DNA of 64,000 nt from Ascarosepion bandense (GCA_037127315.1 JBBBDQ010000350.1:4202001-4266000); one strand, 5' to 3'; shown: positions 1 through 11,862, counted from the stretch's first letter. The notes: generated from the letters alone by a model not told the origin. Made by a program: numbers and translations.

Positions 1-486
1 TTTAAAATCTTATATTGAAACCCATTCCTTCTCACCTAAATATACCTGTTCAAACAGCCCAAAATCTTAACTTTAAAAAGTAATTTAACTCATTTAGTTG
101 TCTATCTTCATAAAATATGAACTCCTATTCCTCCCCTTCCTAAATATACCATTTCAACACCCTGTAACCCCGCGACTACCAGCTCTGTCCTTTTCCACTT
201 TGTGACCATTGTTAACCTAAAACCCCTCCACACTCTAACCCAGGGCCTTCGCCATTTGGAAAAAAACAATGTTGCTGATGTGACAGAGTCTCTATTAGAG
301 ATCCTATGTCGAAATGTACATCCAACATCTTTGAATTTTGAAAATTTTCTCTAATTTCTATTGGCACTGTATTCTTAATACATTGAGCTCTCTGCCTGCA
401 TCACTTTTTAATGATAAACATTTTTAATATTGATTAGGATCAGTTTCTTGGAATTTACCTTCTTACTCTCCCACTTCGGATTAAAG

Positions 487-490
<4 letters not shown>
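1..490. other. AT-rich non-coding stretch
   Basis: No supported gene or recognisable repeat is seen here. It is AT-rich with pyrimidine-rich blocks and ends in a poly(A) run leading into a (TA)n tract. Confidence 0.5.

Positions 491-532
<42 letters not shown>
490..532. repeat. (A)n(TA)n simple repeat
   Basis: A short A-run is followed directly by about 16 TA dinucleotides. Other (TA)n tracts in the window lie at about 832, 1384, 5573, 17371, 21766, 25447, 26345 and 27368, several of them at the end of a SINE or Helitron-like copy. Confidence 0.95.
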
Positions 533-537
<5 letters not shown>

Positions 538-710
538 TACTCTTATTACAATTGAGCACTCTAGAAAGGAGAATTTGAAAAAAAAAACAGTTGCCACTTC
601 GACGATATATGCATAACTCTTCAGCAATGAATTGAGTTCTTTCAGTGACTGGCATGTGTATACACCACTTATATATAACACACTAAAATTTCCATTCTCT
701 GATTCCATGT

Positions 711-860
711 ATCTATGGCTTAGCGACTCTGACTGACACCAAATCAGTTGAGTTTCGATCCCGGCCAGAGGCAAGTGGATGTCTAGCCACACTGATAAGT
801 TGTGATACAGCAAAACTTGTATGTGGATGACGATATATATATATATATATATGTATATAT
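711..860 (+). repeat. tRNA-derived SINE, family 2 (degenerate copy)
   Basis: The head carries a tRNA-like box A (around ATGGCTTAGCGAC) and box B (GAGTTTCGATCCCGG). Next comes a body around TGATACAGC, and then a (TA)n tail. The same order of head, body and (TA)n tail is found at 17371-17522 (minus) and 27228-27387 (plus), which supports a family and not a functional tRNA gene. Confidence 0.6.
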
Positions 861-1014
861 AAAAGGCAATCAGTGAGTCTGTGTGTGACTGTTCCCAAAG
901 CACACCTACATTTTTGAAGCTACGCCATTCAAACTTTCTAGGGACACAAATCTACAGGGAAGCCAGGTCGACACATACTTTTTGAGTTTAAGTTTAGCAA
1001 TTTTCCCTTTCGCA

Positions 1015-1115
1015 CTTTTTGGCCAATGGAGCCGAATGTTTACATTTGCGCTGTAAAACATCTAAGATCTAAGATGGTTGCTAAATTACGTCACAGTAAT
1101 CAAATCACACGTGTC
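1015..1115. promoter_or_regulatory. Cluster of promoter-type motifs (candidate only)
   Basis: A CCAAT motif (GGCCAATGG, from 1021), a CRE-like TTACGTCA (1086-1093) and an E-box CACGTG (1108-1113) fall within 95 bases of otherwise motif-poor AT-rich DNA. No coding exon can be tied to it, so chance or a transposon promoter are equally possible. Confidence 0.2.
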
Positions 1116-1344
1116 AAACGAGAGTAAAATATTTTTTTATTAAAAAAAATTGAGCCTTTATATCTAATTTTTATTCGGATGTTTTAAAAATTCATTTGGT
1201 CAACAAAAAAATGTGAATATTTTTCCCTGTAATTTTGAAACAAAAGAAATATTTTTAAAAAAAAAGTGTTTTTTCAAACAAAAACATGTAAAAAAAAAGT
1301 GCCAATGGTTAATTTAATTGGCATCTTCTCCTACTATTAAAATG

Positions 1345-1382
1345 TTCTGAGTTGCACGGGCAATGCCAGGTTATGATGCTAG
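1345..1382 (+). mobile_element. Helitron-like 3' terminus
   Basis: A GC-rich imperfect hairpin (GCACGGGCAATGCCAGG) precedes a terminal CTAG, followed immediately by T and a (TA)n tract. Helitrons characteristically end in a hairpin plus CTRR and insert before a T. The same hairpin core occurs at the end of the copy at 21793-22500. The 5' end of this copy was not located. Confidence 0.4.
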
Positions 1383-1399
1383 TATATATATATATATAT

Positions 1400-2030
1400 A
1401 TTTTACAAATTATGTAACAAACATGAGTGTGTTGACACACAAACAGGCCTTGAGTAAGTGCTGTTTCTTTTCAATTTTCCAAGGCATTCTAAGTAGAATA
1501 AATCTAATTCTAATTTCCCTGTCATTCATGCTAGGCAGGTAGTTAAGTTTCTTTAAGAACCATAGCCAAGTAAAGCAACGAACTACACAGCATTTGGTAG
1601 CAGTCACTTGCAGAATTTCTGGTTTTTGAAAACAAAGGGAAAAAACTGAACTCTGTACAAAATTTTATTGCACTGTCTAAAACTGGAAAAGATGTTAAAA
1701 AAATCTTTGAGATAAATTCATTTTTGACAAAGGAAATAAGTGTTATCAACATATACAAAATATATAAAAATTTTTCTGTCAACTCAAGCCTAAAATTTTT
1801 TATAGAAGTAAGTGACATAGAATAATTCAAGCTTAAAAAAGGGTTTTCTGGGTAAGGAAATTTTTAAAAAAATATTTCCTTTATCCAGAAAAATATAGTG
1901 TTGGATTAACTCTGAGCAGAGACTACACTAAGACTATAGCCAATCATCTGCATTGGTATAACACTAGCTAGACCACTTTGGTAGGCTTTCCTTACCATTT
2001 ATATTTAATTTTCTGCAAATATAGAATCAG
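1400..2030. other. No feature recognised
   Basis: AT-rich sequence with no supported exon and no match to other repeats in the window. Confidence 0.4.
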
Positions 2031-2585
2031 TCTACCATTTTTCCATACTTAGGATATTGCTGCCACATATGGTATGCTATTTACCTTGAACAACTTGATA
2101 AAATTCAAAGAAGAATCAGCAATATTATTGGTTCTGATCTGGCAGCTCAGTTTCGGTCACTTTCCCAATATCATAAGGTTGCCTCTTTGTCTTTTCTATA
2201 AATACTTTCATGGTTATTGTTTGGATGAGCTCGCTAAGGTACTTGGACTTTATGAATTTAAGCACAGTACTAGACTGGCATCAAGATTTTATCAATTTCT
2301 AGTTGAGTTGGCTAGATACAACTGTAAATTCTATGTTAACAGTTTCTTTTCTTGCACTTCTCCCTCATGGAACTCACTTCCAACTCCATGCTTTCCAGCC
2401 AACTTTAGTCTGCAAAAAAGTAAATGCAATGTCAATCACTATCTACTGTCCTCCTGGTTACTCTTTTCCCTTTTTGCTCATTATTAATGTTTCTGTTCCT
2501 AATTTTTCCACACTCTGTAATCTTTTGTGCCTTAGTGGCTTAGTGGCTTTCCTGCCTTATATGGAGTGAAATGGATTAAAAAAGA
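2030..2585 (+). mobile_element. 5'-truncated jockey/CR1-like LINE, RT C-terminal remnant
   Basis: The translation shows the C-terminal part of a LINE reverse transcriptase in one family pattern that recurs across the window: EYCCHIW, then DKIQRRI, then LCLFYKYFHG, a TRLA block, and WNSLP. The element ends in the family 3' tail, which reads GGAGTGAAATGGATT followed by A residues. The reading frame is damaged. It is a 5'-truncated pseudo-copy, the usual result of incomplete target-primed reverse transcription. Confidence 0.75.
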
Positions 2586-2589
2586 ATCC

Positions 2590-3045
2590 ATATTACTGTT
2601 TGTTAGAATTGTTTGTATCTAGTTCTCAAGAATTTGCATTCATAGACCATTAATAAAACATTTCCTAAACACCTGTAAGTAATTGTTACCTGAGCAATTT
2701 ACTTTCTTTTTTAGGGTTGACTGTAAAGATTTGATATGATGTTTAACCCTGGACAGCATTGCAAGACCTTAATGCTACTCAATTCTAAAGTTAAGACAAG
2801 TAAAACCTACTAATAAAATATTTCATTTATCTATATACAAATCTGTACCAATTCTACAAACAATATACGTTTCTTTTTATTGTTGTTCTCTTCACCTTTT
2901 GATTTAAACATAATTTAAAACACTAACCAACAGAGTAGGCATCCCTCGATCACACACACAACTTTACAGGAAAAAAAATGCAATATGAATAGTCAAATAA
3001 AACAACTATGTTCAGATTAAAAAATGTTGAATATTCCACATTTCG
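2590..3045. other. No feature recognised
   Basis: AT-rich with no recognisable gene or repeat. Confidence 0.4.
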
Positions 3046-3225
3046 GTTGATTTTCTTTTTAATCAGTTCACCCCAAGCAAGGAGCTAATGCCACTAAGAT
3101 GCAAGGGGCTACTGGGAGTGAAAGAGAATGAAAAGACTTTAGAAAGAACCAGAAACTCATTCTTAAACAGAGAACAAGGGATAAACATTTACTCCTGTTC
3201 AAAAGATCAGGGACACAACTGATTT
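3045..3225 (-). mobile_element. LINE 3'-end fragment
   Basis: Begins on the plus strand as a T-rich run and CACCCCAAGCAAGG, the reverse of the LINE tail CCTTGCTTGGGGTG. It continues with the 3' UTR seen at 16545-16715, 29815-29985, 30515-30715 and in the tandem array at 61.2-62.3 kb. Confidence 0.7.
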
Positions 3226-3329
3226 GTTTTTTGACACAGCTTATCAATCTTTTGCAGGTTATTTAAAGCCAAAAAATATTTTTTAGATTGTAAGAATTTT
3301 TTGAAGATAAGGATTTACTGATTCAAGTC

Positions 3330-3485
3330 CTAATAATTAACCCATAGCTAAGAGGGGAAAAAGTGGATTCATGCCTTCCCAAGGGTATTTGCATTTAAGT
3401 GGATATAATGAACCTGACTGGAATTAGAACTTGACTCTCCAATTTCTGATCCTCAGCTGTTATCCATTACACCACCTGTACATCT
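3330..3485 (-). repeat. tRNA-derived SINE, family 1 (partial)
   Basis: The minus strand shows the family 1 tRNA-like head, with a degenerate box B near 3430, and the first part of the body. It lacks the distal body and abuts a 5S rRNA-like segment at its head side. Confidence 0.6.
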
Positions 3486-3557
3486 AAGCTTATAGCACCT
3501 GATATTCTCAAGCAGTCACCCATCTAGGTATTGACCAGGCTTGATGTTGCTTAACTT
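3486..3557 (-). pseudogene. 5S rRNA-like segment joined to a SINE head
   Basis: Read on the minus strand, this matches the 3' half of 5S rRNA. It runs from the internal A-box region (TAAGTTAAGCAACATCAAGC) through CCTGGTCAATACCTAGATGG and TGACTGCTTGAGAATA to GGTGCTATAAGCTT. Most positions agree with the conserved metazoan 5S sequence, but the 5' half is missing. It could be a 5S pseudogene or the 5' head of a composite SINE, because the tRNA-like SINE begins directly after it. Confidence 0.6.
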
Positions 3558-3559
3558 AA

Positions 3560-4570
3560 ATTAATGAACATTTCTAGTATGAGTAACTTTTCAAAATACT
3601 TGTTAGCATTTTCAACTGATATTCAATAAATTTTTTGTTGTGCAAATGTTTTTTCATCCTTCCAGGTTGCTTGTGGCTTACAGAATCATAATTACACCAA
3701 GTGATGTTGTGTTTTTTGCGAGGGGAGACAGTTTGCTAGCCAGCATCACAAGATGGCCTGTCTTACAGTGATAAAGAACTCTAATAATCCTACTGTTTAC
3801 CTATAACTGTGAGTAGAAGTGAATTCACAATTTTCTCAAGGGTGTTAGTGTGATGACGAGAACACACTCCTAGATAATGTCATGATTACAAGATTACAAA
3901 CTTAACATTCAAACTATAACACTATATGACCCTGGTGGAATTAAAGGGGTTAATGACATTGGGGTTAACGTAAAATGTGAGCTAGAAATATGAAAAGGGA
4001 AGAGGGGGGATGGAGATTGTTTTTTTTTCTCTCTCTCTCTCTTTCTTTTTCCTACCTAGTGTCTGGCATACAGAAAAAACAGATTTCAGAAATGATTATC
4101 TGTTTTGGGAAATATATTTTATCAGAAGCCCATCTGAAACGGCTTCAACCCTATGAAGCCATGGGAATTTGGGTTATTTGGTAATCTTGGGAATTGAAAG
4201 CAGAATTGACCAAGTTGAACCAACAATAGCAGACATGATGGTTGGCAGGCCAAAGGGCCATCGAGAATACAATTTCGAAAATGTAAACAAATCAAGAAAT
4301 AGGACTTCATCTGTCACTTGAACAACTGAAATGAAAAAAATGAACCTGTAAGGTTCATCTGCATGGTGAACTGAAGCTTATGGAAACAAAACTTGCTGAT
4401 GACAGGTTGACAAAACGGATAGTTTATGTCATACAAGACCAAAGCCAGAGAAATGATATCTGTTATTGAAAATTGAGATACTTAGAAATTAATGATTAAA
4501 ATAAATTCTGCCCATTCACCCACACGATTTAAAAATTAGATTTGTCATAAAGATAGCCAGGCTGCCTTGT
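3560..4570. other. No gene; (CT)n tract near 4028-4045
   Basis: No coding exon is supported. The only clear feature is a pyrimidine tract at about 4020-4050. Confidence 0.4.
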
Positions 4571-4579
4571 GAGGATAGG

Positions 4580-5265
4580 TTTAGACTGACCTATCACAAC
4601 AGACCTCAAATAGAATGACGATATAGAATCAATAGCTAAATCCGCTGCTAAGAAAGTCGGTTCTCTGTGTAGGGCCAGGAAGTTTTTCCCGTATGAAACA
4701 ATCCTGCACATATATAAATCTATCATCCGCTCGTGCATTGAATACTGCTGCTATATCTGGTCGGGTGCTTCTGCTATCCACCTAGGTGTCCTTGACAAAA
4801 TCCAATGGAGAATATGTTATGTAATAGATCCCTACTTGACAGCTCAGATACAGTCACTTTCTAACCGGCGCAATGTGGCATCCTTGTGTCTCTTCTACAA
4901 ATACTTTCACAGCTTCTTCTTCAATGAACTTAGCTCACTGGTGCCACCTATATATAAATTTACTCAAGCCACAAGATTAGCAACTACGTCCCACCCTTTT
5001 ACTGTGAAACCAATAAATTGTAAATACAAATTCTACTCCATCAGCTTTTTTTCTCGCACTGCCCGCCTGTGGAATTCCCTTCCGTTTACTTGCTTCCCCG
5101 ACAGCTAAAATCTCCAAGAATTTAAATGTAAAGTCAATCCTCTCTCTCATGCTCCTTTCTTCATTCACTCCACTCTCATCAGTATTCTCATCCTTCTCTT
5201 ACCCACTTCTTGACACCCCCTATAACCTGTCACTCTTTCTCGTAACTTTCCTCCTATGTAAATTA
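4580..5265 (+). mobile_element. 5'- and 3'-truncated jockey/CR1-like LINE
   Basis: Conceptual translation follows the same family as 31712-32415: an SIAKSAAKKVGSLCRA block, HIYKS, EYCCYIW, DKIQ, SLCLFYKYFHS, ATRLATTSHPFTVKP and LWNSLPFTCFPDS. It is fairly well preserved, with few frame breaks. The terminal CCTTGCTTGGGGTG tail is missing. Confidence 0.8.
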
Positions 5266-5566
5266 AGACCACACTATATTTGTTCCATTCAGTCCAAATA
5301 TTTTGTCTACTTTTTCAACCCCAACTTATCACTACCTCAGCCAAATGAACTATCCTCATTTAGTCTTAATGATTCTTAACCGAGATAAGGCCAAAACCTT
5401 GGTTCTGGATCATGTTACTTGATTTCCATTTCATTTTAAAAGAAATGTTTATTCCGGGAAAATATTTGTACTGAATGGAATGAATATAGTATGGTCTGAT
5501 GAAATGAGCTAATTTAATTCATAAAAACAAATTATAATTTATAACCACCCTAAATTCTCTGTTTTC

Positions 5567-5614
<48 letters not shown>

Positions 5615-6600
5615 ATGTCAAGAAAAAACAATAAGAAATGTACTGTTCCTTAATGCTTATTTTTAATTTTATAGTGCCTAATACAAAAGTAGAGTTAAAT
5701 ATTATTGTAATATAATCAATTTAACATTTTCACAACACAGAATTTCCCATGTTTCAGAATCATAGTTTTACTATGACTCCATCTTCAAAGGATCATTTTT
5801 GGAGTGATTCATGGAAATTTTTTTTTTTACAAAAGTCTCTCTCTCTCTCTTTCTCTCTCTCTATATATATAGTCCTACATTGATGGCATGAATCAGAGTT
5901 TCATGCATTATGCAGTCATCAGATGCATATTACAAACTGACTGTTTAATAGACTTGAATTTAAGTTCACTCGATCTTCATGAGAATTAAATCTTATAAAG
6001 TTACTGTTTTTAATACATCAAGAGTAAAATTTAAATAGACAAAGATTACATTTAAAATATGTGTGTGTGTGTGTGTGTGCATAATTCTACCCACCCACTT
6101 CATATTAGCTGGCACTGAAAATCATATCCGACATTGATCTAAAATTTACCAACACTAGCTCTAAAACAAGATAGCACTAAATGGACCAACAACAACAGAG
6201 ACAAAAATATGCAAAATAAATTGTACAAAATACCCAATGATAAATTGGCAAAATGTTCAAAGACTGTATAAACATTGCAGAGATCTATTGCATATCCATA
6301 ACACATCTGACAACAATTTTGACCTAATAAATCATTAGAAAGGAAAGATTCCACTGAGAAATAAATGCACTGAAAGTGTACTGATCTCATAATTCTATAG
6401 TAAACCTCATACCAGTCTCATATACCATATCATCCATCAAAAATATTAGTAACTCAAATAGATTAAAAATAACTATTTGGAGTGGACTAAATTTCAAATC
6501 CAGCAGACATTAATGAATTCAGTAAAAAAAAAAAAAAAAATGTATGACTGTTGAATTTAATAAAGATCTCTATATATTGAAACACTTTTCTCACACATGA
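5265..6600. other. Non-coding with simple repeats
   Basis: Holds a (TA)n tract at about 5573-5611, a (CT)n(TA)n tract at about 5838-5872 and a (GT)n tract at about 6060-6080. No gene is supported. Confidence 0.5.
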
Positions 6601-6916
6601 GTTTGTCTCTCAATCAAACCTGAGGATGCCTATTATAAGGGGCAAAATGTGTGAGCTAAATAGCTGTCCATTTTGTCTATCACGATTGTATAATAAAACC
6701 ATTTCAGCTATGATAGACCACAGTGTTACAGAGTCAACAAATACTTTTAACAATTTCGTCAAAAAGAAACTGTATCCAGTGTCTGACTGGAATGTACATG
6801 TAAAGAAAAATGGTTACAACATCAGAACCAAACTCAGATGTACAATCTACCGAGAATCATACAGCAGAGTTCATGGATCCAAACATATATTCATTTTCTT
6901 ATCAAAATTTGCCTAA
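6600..6916 (+). other. Unassigned open frame, 96 codons
   Basis: An open frame at 6626-6916 contains a Cys pair (CPFC) but matches no family I recognise. Upstream text (CCTGAGGATGCC then AAGGGGCAAAATG) vaguely resembles ends of Penelope-like elements. It is probably repeat-derived. Confidence 0.2.
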
Positions 6917-7797
6917 ACATTTTTCCAGATAATTTTTATTACTTGTATCCTATTTATGGTTATATGTAATAGATAAAAATAACATTTTTTTTTAACTGCT
7001 TATTTTCTGCTCAAGAAATATTTTCATTCTAATCCAGAAGTTAAAAAGAAAAAGCCTTTAACAAAGTTTCTTTACCCTGTCATTTAATACAAAGGCTACA
7101 TTTTTAAAAAATTTACTAAAGGTTTTATTGTTAAGCAGAGGTAAAAAATCTAAGCCAAATTTGTTGATCTCTGATGTTTAAGTTTTACTTTTTGTTTATT
7201 CCTCACTAACCTGCAAACAACATTATGCATCACTGCAACAGTAGAATTGTTACAGGTACAGATGACAATTATCTGGTTCATGATTTGCTAATCTTGTTTT
7301 GGCTTCATTTAGGTAAATTTGTTTTGTAAACCATGTTATCATCCCATGTCAAGTGTGTATTTATAACCCATTTTGTGAGACCCAAATTATTGGTTTCCAG
7401 ATATTGTCTATTTATACTGAACAGTATTTGATTCAGATTTTCATGAGATGATTGTTACATTTGTACAAATTATTTGAAAATTGTGGGTTTAGCTTCTCCT
7501 GCTTTCAGATAAATTCAAGTTCTAAAAACACAAGCAAGTCTTTTGAATCGTCTAAGGTGTTGTTGTGGAAATTATTTACAGAGTTAAGAGAAGAATATAC
7601 TTTGCTTCAGGATTTAAATAGGTAGGGTAAGGACACAGACAAATTGGATCTACCCTACAAAACAAAGTCTATGTGGTCAACATTTTAAGTAAACCTTTAC
7701 TGTAATATAAATAATTTGAACATTACTTGTCTATGTAATCAATTGTTTGTTTGTTACCAAAAAGACTTACTTAATGTTGGATTTTATTTGTTGTTTA
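6917..7797. other. 3' flank of the zinc-finger gene
   Basis: AT-rich DNA downstream (minus sense) of the stop codon. A polyadenylation signal AATAAA (complement of 7783-7788) lies about 10 bases beyond the stop. Nothing else is recognised. Confidence 0.4.
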
Positions 7798-8114
7798 TCA
7801 TGTAGCATTTGGATGACACTGTTTAAAATGTTCTTCAGTAGCCTGAAGATCATTGCCATTCAAATGACACATTTTGCACTTGGCATGGCGTTGCAGATGA
7901 AGATACAAGTGTTCTTTACGGTGAAATGCTTTCTCGCATACAAAGCATCGGTGCCTTTTCTCACCATGTAACCATTTGTGACGAGATAATGATGATCTGC
8001 AGCGGAAAAATGTGCCACATATCTGACACATAGGTTTGCTTCCAGAGACATTAAGAGAGCGGTTGTTAACTTTACTGGGGGCCCGTTTTTTGTTCCCACT
8101 TGAGTTAGATCCAG
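7798..8114 (-). CDS. C2H2 zinc-finger protein, last coding exon (three fingers)
   Basis: The exon follows a polypyrimidine tract and CAG acceptor, and ends in TGA at 7800-7798 with AATAAA just downstream. Its first two bases complete an Ala codon with the single base left by the exon ending at 10904, so phases agree. It encodes residues 343-447 of the model. A basic KKRAPSK patch (351-357) may act as a nuclear signal. Fingers 1 and 2 are C-X2-C-X12-H-X3-H at 372-392 and 399-419, joined by an HGEKRHR linker close to the classical TGEKP type. Finger 3 is C-X2-C-X12-H-X4-H at 422-443. Three fingers with a conserved linker suggest sequence-specific DNA binding in the nucleus. No known orthologue is recognised. 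The out-of-frame 95-codon frame over the same bases is a shadow. Confidence 0.85.
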
Positions 8115-9462
8115 CTGAAAAAGAGGAACAAAAATAAGAACTACCAAACCTTCCAGTTCTAATGTAATTGATTCTGAAAAATGCTTGTAAGTTTAAAATG
8201 GTTTAAATAACTTTTTTATATATCAATTTATTGAAGAAACCATTATTTACTAGATTAATTTTGAATCAATTTAATTTTACATTATTTACATTGTTCGAAC
8301 TGTTTTCCTCATCTTTATTACTAAGGACACATGGCCCAGTGGATATAGGTATTGGTTAGTTCCAGTGACTTAACCAAAAGTGTTGCAAGTTCAATAGCAG
8401 GCTACAGCAGTGGTGAACAAATAACTTAGAAAGTTAAAGGGAGATAACTACATGGCTACCAGAAGTGGCATTGCACATGGAATGAGAAGGATATACCCCA
8501 GTGATTGAAATAAAGGGTTTGGCTTGAAATTCCTAGTACTTGAAGAATGTCAGAGTGTATGACAGCCAAAATGTTGTAAACATGGCAATAAAGATGAGAA
8601 CAAGAGTCTGAACAATGTAAATACTACCTCGTCTCAGAAGTATAGATAAATGATTGAAATTTGTCCTGAAAATGTCAGCTGTTGTATTTACTGAAGATCA
8701 AAGAATTTGCATTTTACAAGTTTGAAAGAAGATATGCTTTCAGCTTGAATTTCTGGGACCAGGTGTGAACATTATTCACACAGTTTATAGATTTACTTTG
8801 TGGCAACCATTTTAAAAGATTATGCATATATTTATTATTGCTGACAAGTTTATTGATGATATTAATTTCAGAATCATCAGTTTGTAGTAAATTGATGGCA
8901 CAATTTAAATTTAAATACTGGATTTGAATTGTGTGAAAAAAAAAAAGCAGTTACAAAAAACATGGAGTACAAGAAAAAAATATAAAAATGGATCAATTCA
9001 TAAAAGAATGAAATATAAAAAAATCAACAAAAGGTTGGCAAAGCCAAAATACAAAAGTAGCATTTACAGAGGCAATAAAGAAACTTCTGGGACAATATGG
9101 AAGATTCTAAATTTGCGCTTAAACATTTAGGATTAGACATCAAATGTTTGCTATATAGATAATTAGAATTGTTGTAGAAATGAAGTTATTTTAAAAACAT
9201 TTCTAACAAATGTTTCAAAATTAAATGATATTTATAAAAAAAAAAAAAAAAAAAATCATTTTAATTTCCAATACATAGCAGAGACTGTTTGAACAGAGGT
9301 GGAAATGAACAGTGCATATCTGTGTATATAACAAAACAGCATGGTAGAGTAATGAATAGCAGCTTGGATTGTGGAATTAGCCAAGTTCAAATTCCTGTTG
9401 ATTCCATTACAATCATTTTACACGCTAATACACTTGGAAAAGGTATGGATCTATGGATCTAG

Positions 9463-9785
9463 GATGTGCGTTGTGATGCAGTGTATATTAGCTTGGAACG
9501 ACAAATCGGGGAGCTGAGTTTGAATTCCAGTTGAATTCCTTACATTCGCTTACGCACAAATACCCTTAAGCAAGCTATTAATCTGTCTCTTCCCTCCAGT
9601 TATTGGTTAAATAATAGGACAGATTGGGTTCTATAACCTTGGCTGGCAACCAGTCTACCACAGAAAACAATGGCAACCTACTGCGGGATAATCTTCTGCC
9701 CAGTCAGTCAGTCATGTCTCTTTTGAGACATGATCACCCAAAGTATGTATCACGTATGGCACTTAATAACTATATGACTGAATAT
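9463..9785 (+). repeat. tRNA-derived SINE, family 1
   Basis: Box A-like TGATGCAGTG and box B-like GAGTTTGAATTCC are followed by the family body: GCTTACGCACAAATACC, the CTTGGCTGGCAACC block, CTACTGCGGGATAATC and GAGACATGATCACCC. This is the best reference copy in the window along with 62381-62675. Confidence 0.8.
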
Positions 9786-9824
9786 AATAGTTGGAAACAT
9801 AATTAAAACTTCTATTGGGCATAA

Positions 9825-9875
9825 AGTGGGGGATCAGTTTTATATTGTTTTGAAGTAATAAACTGATCCCCCACT
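9825..9875. repeat. Perfect 16-bp inverted repeat with 19-base loop
   Basis: AGTGGGGGATCAGTTT at 9825-9840 is exactly inverted at 9860-9875. It sits between two SINE-derived blocks in the intron of the zinc-finger gene. The transcript would form a stable hairpin on either strand. Confidence 0.9.
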
Positions 9876-9905
9876 AATTAATACTTAATAATTTAATACA
9901 TCTCT

Positions 9906-10086
9906 TCCCCATCTAGCTATGAGTCAAATAACAGGACAGATTGGATTCTATTGCCTTGGCTGGCAACTAGTCTACCACAGAAAACAATGGCAACCTACTG
10001 CGGGATAATCTTCTGCCTAGTCAGTCATGTCTCTTTCGAGACATGATCGCCCAAAGTATGTATCACATATGGCACTTAACTGACTA
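9906..10086 (+). repeat. SINE family 1, body only
   Basis: Lacks the tRNA-like head but carries the same body as the copy at 9463-9785, from CTAGCTATGAGTCAAATAAC to TATGGCACTTAAC. A further degenerate body fragment follows to about 10150. Confidence 0.7.
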
Positions 10087-10903
10087 TCGTCACCCACTAT
10101 CTATAAGAAAATAGTAGGACAGAATGAATCCTATAAGCTTGGGTGGCAATTGGCTTAGGAAAAACTCTAAATTCAAACCCTGAATCACCAGTGACTAAAC
10201 CAGCTCCCCAAGTAGCCCCTGGTCCAATAAGTGGGTAAGTGGAACCCTAACAGTACAAAAAAAAAAAAAGAGCTGTTAAATGGTGGATTAACTCTTCAGA
10301 GTTGAAATCCATCTTCACTCTAACTAGATTCACTAATCCACAATTGGACAAGTGAGGTAAATATGACTAAATCCCTAAATCGGAGAGGCGTTTTTTCAAC
10401 AAGAGTGAAAAGGCTCTGGATTTCAATACAAGACAGACATGAAGTAGAGACCACATGTATAATATGACTTTTATTAACAATGCCAAAAATCAGTTATTTT
10501 TACATTTTTATTGTGGTCATACAAGTTAGTTATAAGGCCTACAAGAGCTTAAGTTTTAAAGAAAGGAGGCGTTACTTTTAGTCTTGATGTTGTAGGGGTT
10601 TTGTTGCACTTAAAACAGGAAAAAATTAAGTATTTACAAATACATTAAATGTGAAACTGATTGTTATTCAAAATAAATATGATAATGTGGAAATGTTACA
10701 AAATATTCCTCAAATTTTAGGTGTGCTAAGCTGCTTTGAAGGAAGTTCATTTTATTACTGGTTAAACAATTAATGATTGAAATAAAGAAAGTCTATTTTC
10801 AATAAAATATTTTTATAAATCTCTATATAAAATTTCACAATAACATTATGAATATGAAAACAAAGCTAAAGCTATTAACAGATAAAAAAATAATTGAGCT
10901 TAC

Positions 10904-11791
10904 CTTTCTGGCGAGTTGTATTTTGTAACTTTAAAGTAGAGACATTCTGCACAATTATTCTGTCATTAAATTCCTGTGACATTTCTGAAGACGACAAAGG
11001 TGCTGGGGATAAATGTATATTTCTTGGATTATTAATATCCTGCTGAGATTGTGTGGTGTGCGATGTCTGTAGAGGAAGCATTATATTATTACCTTCATTA
11101 GTGTCTATATGAAGAGTTCTTGTTCCTGTAGGCAGATGAATGGTTTCTTCAGCATTGGAGAGATGGCTACTAGATATGCCTGAAATGACACCATTTCCGT
11201 CATGGTTTCCTCTGATGAAAGTTTCATTTGTATTCAGTGAAAGGCGATTGTCAAGAATAATCAGATTGTCAGGTGATGGTGGTTCCAATTTGATCTCTGG
11301 TTCATTGGTCAGATCAATGCTGTTCTTGTTTGTAAATTCAGTGGTTGGCACCATTGCATCTGTATTTTGGTAGTTGGACCGTGAAGCAACAGTGTTTAAG
11401 TTATGTGTTTGGAGATCAATTTCATTTACCAGTTGGCTTCGTTGTTCATGAGAAGCTACAGCCATCAGACTTGTTACAATTTCCTCACTTCTGGAGTTAT
11501 TGGGTAAATCCTGAAGGACTTGGGATGTTGAAAAATCATTTCCAGATGCATTGATAGATGATGAATTCAGTGCAGATGCTGATGTAAGATTTTCAGCATT
11601 TGGAGTAGAACCACTGTGGTAGGGTTGAGAGGACAGGGAATACTGCTTAGCAATTGTTGCCATCTGGGATTGGTCAAGAACTTCAAATTCCCCAGATTCA
11701 TGATTTTCCTTGAAAGGTGTTCTTGGAGCTTTGCTTGACTGGGAACACACATTGTCTGAGAGCCAATGTAGAGATGGAAAACCTGTTTGAT
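10904..11791 (-). CDS. Zinc-finger protein, central Ser/Asn-rich exon
   Basis: This 888-base exon lies between a TCTTTCTCCAG acceptor and an AAAG|GTAAGC donor. It starts with the last two bases of an Asp codon begun in the exon at 15533 and ends with the first base of the Ala codon finished at 8114. The assembled coding sequence is 1344 bases, or 447 residues plus stop. The segment is low-complexity and rich in Ser, Asn, Thr and Gln, as in disordered transcription-factor regions. Residues 213-220 read IKLEPPSP, an exact match to the phosphorylation-dependent sumoylation consensus (psi-K-x-E-x-x-S-P) with K214 as acceptor; in other factors this motif usually supports repression. Neither a BTB nor a KRAB domain is visible. 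The function is inferred as a nuclear transcriptional regulator. Confidence 0.85.
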
Positions 11792-11862
11792 CTGGAGAAA
11801 GACATTAAAAATGAGTAATAATTATGAGGAAATAGTTTTTAACTGTTTCTTAACTTTGTATA

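Larger units (their letters stand above)
8115..10903 (-). other. Intron 2 of the zinc-finger gene
   Basis: GTAAGC donor at 10903 and TTTTTCAG acceptor at 8115. It holds tRNA-like repeat heads near 8324-8420 and 9335-9440, SINE family 1 copies at 9463-9785 and 9906-10086, a 16-bp hairpin at 9825-9875, and A-runs near 9236 and 10257. Confidence 0.75.

Noticed and set aside
7860..8114. Alternative frame across the zinc-finger exon
   Set aside because: The C2H2 frame has three complete fingers, correct exon phase and a stop with a nearby polyadenylation signal; the other frame has none.
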